Of a stretch of DNA of 13,240 bases, positions 6,818-13,240 are shown in pieces. This DNA comes from an uncultured Lachnospiraceae bacterium (GTDB lineage: Bacteria; Bacillota; Clostridia; Lachnospirales; Lachnospiraceae), in the NCBI GenBank assembly GCA_934317845.1, contig CAKRES010000029.1, positions 1-13,240 of the forward strand, read 5' to 3'. The number at the start of each line of letters is the position of its first letter. The first letter of the stretch is position 1. The notes beneath the pieces are model-generated. The model saw only the letters and a list, made by a program, of their open reading frames with translations, was not told the DNA's origin and did not search any database. A program made the translations under genes and the position numbers.

Positions 6818-7234
6818 TCAATGCCCTTTGGAATGACACCACAAATAAACATATGGAATATCTGTTTGTTCCTCTGCATTCAGGGAAATCTCATTTAACA
6901 GCTTTGGAGTACCATCCCCTACAGAAAAAGGAGTGCAGATCCCATCGCACAGAACAAGCAGTCCCAGATTCATATCACTTCCTTCTACCTTATACTGATA
7001 CGGGATCGTAACTGCTTCACCATTATACTCATAATTCGTCTTCTGCCCCTGTACATTTACTGACGTACCTGTGATATAGCCACCTTTTTCCTTGTCTGTT
7101 TCACTGCTGCCTGATATCTGGTCAAACACATTTTCACGCTTTTTTGAATCTGCTTGCCCAGCTTGTCCACAGCCTGCTAACAGGCAGATACACTCCACCA
7201 TACTTATGCAAACAAATCTTTTCCAAAAATACAT
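6818..7234 (-). CDS. Lipoprotein of an export-type locus, C-terminus probably truncated
   Basis: A 138-residue secreted lipoprotein. The start at 7234 follows AGGAGG. The signal peptide ends in the lipobox LAGC with C22, so signal peptidase II and lipid anchoring are expected. The mature part begins with a polar linker (GQADSKKREN) and then a beta-rich region (YEYNGEAVTIPYQYKVEG, LGLLVLCDG, PFSVGDG) resembling lipoproteins encoded beside ABC exporter permeases in Clostridia. After ISLNAEEQTDIPY the text becomes atypical (VYLWCHSKGH) and stops where the AraC remnant ends on the other strand, so the C-terminal portion was probably lost at a junction. It lies downstream of the permease-like fragment, on the same strand. 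Confidence 0.7.
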   Translation of the reverse strand: MYFWKRFVCISMVECICLLAGCGQAGQADSKKRENVFDQISGSSETDKEKGGYITGTSVNVQGQKTNYEYNGEAVTIPYQYKVEGSDMNLGLLVLCDGICTPFSVGDGTPKLLNEISLNAEEQTDIPYVYLWCHSKGH

Positions 7235-7270
7235 GCGTTTCCTCCTCTCATGCTAACAAATGCTTTTTGC

Positions 7271-7615
7271 TTACTTTATTTTAACATAACAGAAGATATG
7301 ATATCCGATCAGTGCTTCCAGTATACTGATCGAATCAGGGAGCCACGCCAAACAAGGTAGACTATATGCAGGTGCCGAAAATCCATAAAAATGATAAACC
7401 TGATACAACGCCAACAAACGAGGTATATATATTATGATAAAGGCTATCGCGTAACATAAAAACGCAACTGCCAGCTTTACAACTGTAATCTTTTTTCTCA
7501 CTTTTAAGGTTGCTGTGATGAGATTTTGCATGCCAACCGTTTTTTCATATGCCCCTCCATTAAAATACACATATTTCATTCGTTGGTGTGCCAGCAGAGG
7601 TACACCCGGTTCCAT
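7271..7615 (-). pseudogene. Membrane protein fragment, probably ABC exporter permease C-terminus
   Basis: The frame reads about 114 residues from an ATG at 7615, but no ribosome binding site precedes it and the frame stays open only about 25 bp further to a TGA, so this is probably the 3' part of a larger gene. Two hydrophobic segments are seen, AVAFLCYAIAFIIIYIPRLL and a weaker one around LIGYHIFCYV, with a basic stretch KVRKKITVVK between the N-terminal loop and the first helix. Layout and context with the lipoprotein 36 bp downstream suggest an export permease. The family is not certain. The missing 5' part is not found in the spacer upstream. Confidence 0.5.
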
Positions 7616-7889
7616 TATTTTATGGTCTAATGCTTTGCAAATAACAAGAAATCACCATCTAAATTATTAAAACAATGATTTCATCATCACTCAAAATGGT
7701 TATTACACATTGTTTTTGTGTACATTTGTATTGCCTTGTGTATTTATAATACACTTAATAAATTATATTTTCAAGCACTTTTCGTTTTTCCTACATTACT
7801 TAAAATCAAAAATATATGATCGGGCAAAATTGGCAAAATGAATATCACTTTCCTTAAAAGACATATTTCGCCCCTTTTTGGTTTTTTAC
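7616..7889. other. AT-rich spacer without a gene
   Basis: No supported coding sequence on either strand. The stretch contains a short perfect dyad GTGTATT/AATACAC (7738-7744 and 7748-7754) and a tandem GGCAAAAT pair near 7825-7842. It separates the permease remnant from the terminator of the sensor operon. Confidence 0.6.
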
Positions 7890-7932
7890 AATAAAAAAAT
7901 ATCCAAAAAGGTTTATTTACCCTTTTGGATAT
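7890..7932 (-). terminator. Rho-independent terminator of the HD-GYP/BMP operon
   Basis: On the minus strand ATATCCAAAA pairs perfectly with TTTTGGATAT (7923-7932 with 7899-7908, loop 14 bases) and is followed by a run of seven T. It lies 54 bp after the stop of the substrate-binding gene. Confidence 0.85.
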
Positions 7933-7985
7933 TGCTCTGTATCCTCATCAAAATACTTACTAAGTGATATAATTTTCTTTCACAA

Positions 7986-9176
7986 TTACGGTACGACAGT
8001 TATTACATCGTCTAACACATAGCAGAACGTAGGGGAAGATGAGGTTTCATTCTCCGCATAAGGAATATGAAGATCAATTTTATCCCCCGGATCGTTCGGA
8101 TTCACACCGGTAAAATCTCCGGAAAAGACATTGATCGTTCCATTCTCAAGTCCTTTGATCGTATTCTTAACAATCTGGTTTGTTTCAGATGGTACGATCG
8201 CACTATTGATATCCAAAATACGAACCCAGCCTTTTTCTAAGCCTGCCATAGCATCCTGTCCATATGTTTTTCCATCGATACACTCTTCAATCTTTTTATC
8301 ATGCAGCAGGGCGTAGATGGACTGCTCAAAGTAATACGAATAATCTACACTGCAGCTCACCAGTGATCTGGTAGGTGCAACATCTGTCATACTCTGGTTG
8401 TAGCCGACATGGTAGACCGGCACTTCTTTTTTCGCATTTTCACAGGCGGTCGCAGGTCCGATCGTATCGGAATGTTGGGAGATCATGACACAGTCCTGAT
8501 CAATGAGATCGGCGGCTGCCTGTTTTTCTAATGAATAATTCGACCACGTATCCGTATATTTTACCAGCATCGTTGCCTCCGGCACCACTGACTGCACACC
8601 CAGATAAAATGCCGTATAGCCGGAAATAACCTCCGCATATGGAAATGCTGCCACATATCCTACTTTTGCCTGCTCTTTCGTGATTACTCCGGACTCGATC
8701 ATTTCCTTTAATTTCACACCTGCTACAACGCCGCACACGTAGCGTCCCTGATAGATCACACCGTAACAGTTATGATAATTGGAAAGCACCGGTTCCTCGT
8801 TGGCGTTATCTCCGGTAGGAACACAGAACTGGATTTCCGGATGCTCTTTTGCCACCTTCTTCACTTCCGGACCGTAACCATAGCTTGCCGCGATGATATA
8901 ATCACACTTTTCTTTTACAAGCTCCTGTAACGGTTCGCTGATCTGATCCTCCGTTACATTGTATTTGGTCACACATTCGATCTGATCCCCATATACCTCC
9001 ATTACATGATTTCTTGCTTTGATAAAATTCTCGGTATACGGAGTGATCTCATCTCCCACGAACAAAAAGCCAACCTTGATATGCTTTTCTTCTGTTCTGG
9101 TAAGTGCATGGATGCCCACCGACAGCAACACCATCACCAGACATGTTATGATACACAAAGAGTACATTCGTTTCAT
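7986..9176 (-). CDS. BMP/PnrA-family substrate-binding protein, partner of the HD-GYP sensor
   Basis: A 396-residue extracytoplasmic protein of the basic membrane protein (BMP) group, periplasmic-binding-protein fold, whose characterised members bind purine nucleosides. Family features are KVGFLFVGDE near the mature N-terminus, YIIAASYGYGPEVKKVAKEHPEIQF, YQGRYVCGVVAG, KVGYVAAFPYAEV and NAFYLG-like YTAFYLGVQS. The N-terminus is a hydrophobic segment (about 5-25) but no lipobox Cys follows, so it may stay anchored by that helix. The start at 9176 is one base after the upstream TAG (TAGAATG) with AGGAG ten bases ahead; longer in-frame starts lie inside the upstream gene and have no better site. 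No ABC ATPase or permease gene is near, which argues for a sensing role rather than uptake. Ligand not determined. Confidence 0.85.
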   Translation of the reverse strand: MKRMYSLCIITCLVMVLLSVGIHALTRTEEKHIKVGFLFVGDEITPYTENFIKARNHVMEVYGDQIECVTKYNVTEDQISEPLQELVKEKCDYIIAASYGYGPEVKKVAKEHPEIQFCVPTGDNANEEPVLSNYHNCYGVIYQGRYVCGVVAGVKLKEMIESGVITKEQAKVGYVAAFPYAEVISGYTAFYLGVQSVVPEATMLVKYTDTWSNYSLEKQAAADLIDQDCVMISQHSDTIGPATACENAKKEVPVYHVGYNQSMTDVAPTRSLVSCSVDYSYYFEQSIYALLHDKKIEECIDGKTYGQDAMAGLEKGWVRILDINSAIVPSETNQIVKNTIKGLENGTINVFSGDFTGVNPNDPGDKIDLHIPYAENETSSSPTFCYVLDDVITVVP

Positions 9177-9177
9177 T

Positions 9178-12100
9178 CTACTTATTCTCCTTAGACTTTT
9201 CATACAGACTCTCCACATCAATACTTCCATCTTCGATCAGGGAAAGCATGATCTCGACCAGCTTTGGATCAAACTGTGTTCCACTGCACCGCTTCAGCTC
9301 TCCGATCACAAAATCCAGATCCAGCTGCTTGCGGTATACACGGTTTGCCGTCATCGCATCAAAGGCATCCGCAATTCCGATGATCCGGGCATCCAATGGG
9401 ATCTCTTCTCCCTTTAAGCCGGCACAATAGCCTGTTCCATCATACCGTTCGTGATGATAGAGCGCACCAACATTTACATTATCGATCATGGTGAAGTCCT
9501 TTAATATTTCTCCACCACGGGTTACATGCGTTTTCATGATCTCATACTCTTCGTCCGTCAGCCGTGCCGGTTTATTCAAAATAGAATCCGGGATTCCAAT
9601 CTTTCCAATATCATGAAGCAATGCCATCTGCCGCAGATTTTCACATTTTTCCTTGGAATATCCGAGCCGCCTTGCGATCGCCACGGAATACTCTGATACA
9701 CGAAAGGAGTGCTCACTGGTATTGGAGTCCTTTGCATCTACGGTACGCGCGATCGACAGAATCGTTTCATTTCCCATTTTGATCTGTTTTCTGGCATACT
9801 CCAGCTCATACTTTTGCTTGAGCAGTGTTTTCTGCGCCTGCGTTCTCGTAATAAACCATGTGATCCATACCAGCACAAGACCGGCGATCAAAATAACATA
9901 TAATTTGAACCACCAGTTCTGGTACATTTCAATTTCTTTTTTGATCGTGTAACGGGCGGACTCTACGACATTTCCTCCTTCGCCATCCAAAATGGAAATG
10001 CAGAAGGTGTAGGTTCCCGGTTTTAATTTCTGATAAGTTAATTTATCCAGCTCGCTCAACGGATAAACCGACTCTTTGGTATCATAACCCTTCATATATA
10101 CACTGATGTACGGATCGTTCATAGAGTAATTTAACACTTCCGGTTCTAAAACGATCTTATCCATCCGGGAAGTGAGCGTAAAGGTATCCACACGGTTGAT
10201 GTCATACTGCTCTCCATCCACATTGATGTGATCGAGGATCATACGATACGACTTTGAGGCAACCTCATACTGTGACAGGCTGAATTTCACAACTCCACTG
10301 TCGCAGCAAAGATAGAGCGTATCCTCCTCCTGATAAAGCCATGAATTGGCAACCAGGGAAGCCCGGAAGCCTCTTTTGGAGTTGATCAGCGGATAATCCG
10401 TTTTCTTATCCTCAATCAGATCGTTCGTGTCTGCCACATAAATGCCTGCACTGCTCAAGATCCGGCAAGTGCCATCCGATTCACAGATCATATCAAAATT
10501 GTTGCTATAGGGAAAATTCTTAAGCGCGCGGATCTTTCCCTCCTTCGACCGATAGCAAAGCCCATTGCTGGTAACGATGTACATGCCCTTTGTGACCGGA
10601 TCCTTGACCATACGGAGGATCACCCCGGAGGATAACCCCTGCTTTTCATCGATCGTCTCTGTCACTGCACCATCCTTTACCACGGCAATTCCGCCGCCAT
10701 CGGATCCAATGTAAAGGGCATCCTGATCTTCCAAAAGGCAGAGGGATTTCTCATTGAGCAGTCCATTTTCCACCGTAAACACACGGGACACACGATCATT
10801 GGAAATGATCGCTACGCCATAATCACCTGCTGCCGCAATCCTTCCATCCTTACATTCGTAAATGTTACGAAACCGCATTCCCGGCAAACCATCTGCCTGT
10901 GTGTAATTCTTTATCTTTAATGCGCCTCCCACAAAAGAAGCTTTATAAATCCCCTGCCCCGTCGTGGCGATCCAAAGAGCATTGTTGCGATCAACTTTGA
11001 GGCAGCGGATCCTGGTAGCCGCCAGCAGATCCGTCAACGCATTTTCCACTTTGCTGCCGTTCTTTTCATCTAAAATAAGCAGTCCGTTATCTGTACCGCA
11101 ATACAAAAGATCCTGCCATTTCTGCGTCGCATTTACCACCGCATTTTCCCCGATCTCCGGGAACAGCTCGATGAAAGGCGACTGGCACAATTCCAAAAGC
11201 CCAAGTCTTGACGAGCTAAACCAGAGATTGCCCTGATAATCGATCAGCATGTTGTCAATGGAACTGGTAAAATTATTCGTATTCAGACGTTGATAGCTTC
11301 CCGTATCGGAACGAAGAAAAACCCCCGTGTCCGTACAGAGAAAAATCTCCTTGTTGTCTGTTTCGTAAAAAGCATTGATCGACTCCGCATCCTTGACTGC
11401 AGTCGTGCCTGTAAGCATAAGCCGCTCTCCCTTTTCCCGGTAAACCTGCACCTCATTGTGCTCCGTTGCCATGAGCAGACGGTGGTCACTCGTATAATAA
11501 GCGGCACTGACCGGCTGGCTGTTCTTATAACCCTCCGGTGCTTTTGCAATACTGCCATCCTTCATCCAGTAAACCTCTCCATGTTCTGCCACGATCATAA
11601 CAGTACCATTGGCATCCGCCGTCATAGTCTCAATATTTTTGATCTGTGGAAAGGATCGGATCACCTTTACCCCACTGCTTAAGGATACCTGCGCCAGCCC
11701 TTCCGTCGTACCAATATAATAAATACCATTGGAATCACATACGATGCTTTTCACGGAATTCGCAGGAAGACCGGACGTATCATCCAGCACGTTCATGACA
11801 TGCTCATTGATCATAATGGTCACACCGTCATCATTTGTTCCGACAAAGAGCCGTCCCTCCTCATCTACATAAAGACAGTTTACATTTTTTATGGAAGAAA
11901 TATCTTTAAAAAGCTTAAAACGATCCCCATCGTAGTTAAATAATCCGGCATAAGTACCGATCCAGAGCTTTCCATCCTTCGTCTGTGCAATGTCATTGGC
12001 TTCACCGGACAAAAGCCCCTCCTCCTGGGAATAGGTAAGCTGCACATAAGTATCATAATCCGGCAAAGCTTCCTTGGCCTTTACCGGGTACGCGCTGGTC

Positions 12101-12699
12101 ATCAGTCCCAAAATACCGAAACAAAGAAATGCCATCACTGCCGCTTCTGCGGTACGCTTCTTACGGGCACGCACCAGGCGAAGCAATAGATAAACAATCT
12201 CTACGCAAAGCAGTTTATCCAGAAATTCTACACAGAATTGTCCTAAAATGTAAGAAACATATTCAGGGAATCCATTATCCTGACATAACGCCATCACCTG
12301 ATTGCCCCATACATTTCCACTTTTTCCATCATATATTCCGGTATTGATCAAAACGGCAACCACCGTAGAAAATAAAGCCAGCCCCATCCCCATGGTCATC
12401 GTTCTAAACTGTGTTTCAAACACGCCCTTTTTCGCAAACCATCCGGTCAGCACACCAATCAATGCCCCTACAATACAGTAAACCGACTGCTGTTCCACAA
12501 AGATTCCATAGATGATATTGTTCGTAAAACCGACCAATCCGCCGCATACCGGTCCGGCGGCATAAGCGATCAAAAATGTTCCGATCGAATCACACCATAC
12601 CGGCAGAGTAAGTATTTCCGCAGCCACACGCCCGAGCAGGTCGATCCCTAACGCAAGTATGGTAATGATTATGATACTGTATGATTTTTTCGTTTTCAT
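9178..12699 (-). CDS. Membrane sensor with multi-helix N-terminus, beta-propellers and HD-GYP phosphodiesterase domain
   Basis: A 1173-residue transmembrane signalling protein. Residues 1-205 are a multi-helix membrane domain whose segment LTLPVWCDSIGTFLIAYAAG recalls ECF-transporter S components. Residues about 215-850 hold Reg_prop propeller repeats of the type DGKLWIGTYAGLF, GRLFVGTNDDG, NLWFSSSRLGL and ALWIATTGQGI, followed by a Y_Y_Y-like strand region to about 920. A second membrane helix (about 930-951) leads through a coiled coil to a cytoplasmic HD-GYP domain (976-1150) with H997, HD 1029-1030, K1033, H1058, HHE 1082-1084 and D1111. The usual GYP is GYC (1090-1092). No GGDEF or kinase domain is present. 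Expected activity is hydrolysis of cyclic di-GMP in response to an outside signal. The start at 12699 has a weak GAGGGAAG site. Confidence 0.92.
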   Translation of the reverse strand: MKTKKSYSIIIITILALGIDLLGRVAAEILTLPVWCDSIGTFLIAYAAGPVCGGLVGFTNNIIYGIFVEQQSVYCIVGALIGVLTGWFAKKGVFETQFRTMTMGMGLALFSTVVAVLINTGIYDGKSGNVWGNQVMALCQDNGFPEYVSYILGQFCVEFLDKLLCVEIVYLLLRLVRARKKRTAEAAVMAFLCFGILGLMTSAYPVKAKEALPDYDTYVQLTYSQEEGLLSGEANDIAQTKDGKLWIGTYAGLFNYDGDRFKLFKDISSIKNVNCLYVDEEGRLFVGTNDDGVTIMINEHVMNVLDDTSGLPANSVKSIVCDSNGIYYIGTTEGLAQVSLSSGVKVIRSFPQIKNIETMTADANGTVMIVAEHGEVYWMKDGSIAKAPEGYKNSQPVSAAYYTSDHRLLMATEHNEVQVYREKGERLMLTGTTAVKDAESINAFYETDNKEIFLCTDTGVFLRSDTGSYQRLNTNNFTSSIDNMLIDYQGNLWFSSSRLGLLELCQSPFIELFPEIGENAVVNATQKWQDLLYCGTDNGLLILDEKNGSKVENALTDLLAATRIRCLKVDRNNALWIATTGQGIYKASFVGGALKIKNYTQADGLPGMRFRNIYECKDGRIAAAGDYGVAIISNDRVSRVFTVENGLLNEKSLCLLEDQDALYIGSDGGGIAVVKDGAVTETIDEKQGLSSGVILRMVKDPVTKGMYIVTSNGLCYRSKEGKIRALKNFPYSNNFDMICESDGTCRILSSAGIYVADTNDLIEDKKTDYPLINSKRGFRASLVANSWLYQEEDTLYLCCDSGVVKFSLSQYEVASKSYRMILDHINVDGEQYDINRVDTFTLTSRMDKIVLEPEVLNYSMNDPYISVYMKGYDTKESVYPLSELDKLTYQKLKPGTYTFCISILDGEGGNVVESARYTIKKEIEMYQNWWFKLYVILIAGLVLVWITWFITRTQAQKTLLKQKYELEYARKQIKMGNETILSIARTVDAKDSNTSEHSFRVSEYSVAIARRLGYSKEKCENLRQMALLHDIGKIGIPDSILNKPARLTDEEYEIMKTHVTRGGEILKDFTMIDNVNVGALYHHERYDGTGYCAGLKGEEIPLDARIIGIADAFDAMTANRVYRKQLDLDFVIGELKRCSGTQFDPKLVEIMLSLIEDGSIDVESLYEKSKENK

Positions 12700-12736
12700 T
12701 CGTCTCTTCCCTCTTAAACTATACTTCTTTTATACG

Positions 12737-12755
12737 CAAATCTAACAATATCATA
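12737..12755 (-). promoter_or_regulatory. Possible promoter of the HD-GYP/BMP operon
   Basis: In this stretch the minus strand reads TGG-TATGAT, an extended -10 box about 45 bp upstream of the HD-GYP start codon. No good -35 is present. No cyclic di-GMP riboswitch-like structure is visible in the short leader. Confidence 0.4.
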
Positions 12756-12785
12756 CCATATTTTCTCTTTTGAGGGAATATAAAG

Positions 12786-12821
12786 ATACTGCAAGTATCA
12801 AAATAATGACACTTGCAGTAT
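12786..12821. terminator. Hairpin, probable terminator upstream of the sensor operon
   Basis: ATACTGCAAGT (12786-12796) pairs perfectly with ACTTGCAGTAT (12811-12821), loop 14 bases. The tails are modest on both sides (CTTTATATT on the minus strand, GCGTTTT on the plus strand), so direction is uncertain; separation of minus-strand units is the likely role. Confidence 0.5.
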
Positions 12822-12905
12822 ATGCGTTTTGACCATTTTCAATTTATGCCGGGAAAGAATTACGACAAACTGATCATCCACGATCCGAACCCTGTTCTGC
12901 ACCAT
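12798..12905 (-). CDS. Short hypothetical ORF, doubtful
   Basis: A 35-residue frame (MVQNRVRIVDDQFVVILSRH and on) begins at an ATG with GAGGGG six bases upstream and ends inside the 12786-12821 hairpin, which encodes its last residues. Amphipathic and basic, it resembles no family I know. It could be a remnant or chance frame; an upstream in-frame extension to 12980 has no ribosome binding site. Confidence 0.25.
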   Translation of the reverse strand: MVQNRVRIVDDQFVVILSRHKLKMVKTHILQVSLF

Positions 12906-12980
12906 ATCCATCCCCTCTTTATCTGATCTTATAATTACATGGTACAACAGAAAATTGGATTTTACAAAGGTTAAGCGCAT

Positions 12981-13122
12981 AACCTAATACAAAATCCGCA
13001 CATGTTTTTTGTGTATATATCATAATGCGATCCCTCCAACGGGATCCATTATGTCTGGAACTTGTACATTTTTATATGATCATTTATGTACATTTATATC
13101 TTAGCATTTATACCTACTTAGG
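12981..13122. repeat. Intergenic spacer with a strong hairpin and a direct repeat
   Basis: No gene is seen. CATAATGCGATCCC (13021-13034) pairs with GGGATCCATTATG (13041-13053) around the loop TCCAAC with one bulged C at 13028. Neither side has a clear U-tract. Nearby, TGTACATTTTTATAT (13063-13077) and TGTACATTTATAT (13087-13099) form a direct repeat 24 bp apart. Either could be a regulatory site; function unknown. Confidence 0.5.
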
Positions 13123-13153
13123 AAAAAAGCATGAGGATATTTAGTCCTCATGC
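13123..13153 (-). terminator. Rho-independent terminator overlapping the end of the rightmost gene
   Basis: On the minus strand GCATGAGGA pairs with TCCTCATGC (13145-13153 with 13129-13137), loop 7 bases, followed by six T. The stop codon of the gene at 13141 lies in the loop, so coding end and terminator overlap. Confidence 0.85.
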
Positions 13154-13240
13154 TCCTCCGTAAATGCCTTGTATGAGTAAATTACATCCTCAACTTTATC
13201 TCCAAGCATCTCCACAGCTGCAATCACATATGTATAACTG
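13141..13240 (-). CDS. C-terminal end of an unidentified protein, partial (5' part outside window)
   Basis: The frame reads 32 residues up to the TAA at 13141-13143, including AAVEMLGDKVEDVIYSYKAF, and ends in the acidic tail TEEHED. The strong terminator placed exactly at its end supports it being a real coding end. Too short to name a family. Confidence 0.6.
   Translation of the reverse strand, partial: SYTYVIAAVEMLGDKVEDVIYSYKAFTEEHED

Noticed and set aside
6595..7011. A 138-codon plus-strand frame starting at an ATG
   Set aside because: It runs in a different frame from the AraC-like motifs and then antisense through the lipoprotein; no ribosome binding site.
9653..9952. Plus-strand open frames inside the HD-GYP gene (also near 10964, 11290 and 12129)
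   Set aside because: They lie antisense to a well-supported gene with clear domains, lack ribosome binding sites and show no family pattern.
12700..12797. Cyclic di-GMP or purine riboswitch ahead of the HD-GYP gene
   Set aside because: The leader is too short and holds no recognisable aptamer sequence or paired stems of those classes.

Overview
The window looks like a chromosomal stretch of a low-GC, Gram-positive anaerobe of the Clostridia, most likely a Lachnospiraceae-type gut bacterium. This is an inference from AT-rich spacers, strong GGAGG ribosome binding sites, a lantibiotic/bacitracin-type two-component plus ABC cassette, LemA next to a DUF3137 protein, and a very long propeller-HD-GYP sensor. 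Nearly all genes read on the minus strand, so the order below is against transcription.

Layout. 1-2139: a response regulator, a short one-helix histidine kinase and the start of an ABC exporter ATPase form one minus-strand operon. The ATPase departs from its family just before the window edge. 2140-4382: a DUF4143-type AAA ATPase gene (2611-3969) lies between two direct copies of a composite repeat. One part is 51 bp and carries a GATTATGCGCA motif; the other is 141 bp and encodes the C-terminal end of an unrecognised plus-strand protein. Four copies of the motif are spaced upstream of the ATPase. 4383-4817: an aldo/keto reductase gene broken by a frameshift and cut off where the repeat begins. 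4903-6453: an intact lemA-DUF3137 pair behind an extended -10 promoter. 6585-7615: three remnants, namely an AraC-type sensor domain on the plus strand, a cut-short lipoprotein and the C-terminal part of a membrane protein resembling an exporter permease. 7616-7985: AT-rich spacer with a strong terminator. 7986-12699: a two-gene unit made of a 1173-residue membrane HD-GYP protein and a BMP-family substrate-binding protein whose start is one base past the upstream stop. 12700-13240: spacer with several hairpins, then the C-terminal end of another minus-strand gene.

How the genes may work together. The kinase and regulator probably sense an envelope-active peptide and control the linked ABC exporter. 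The BMP-type protein probably binds a small ligand outside the cell and may present it to the propeller of the HD-GYP protein, which would then degrade cyclic di-GMP inside. This sensor pair is the most interesting intact system here. The repeat-bracketed ATPase is the most interesting structural feature. The area from about 2250 to 7615 reads as a site of repeated insertion and decay, with intact housekeeping-like genes between broken accessory ones.
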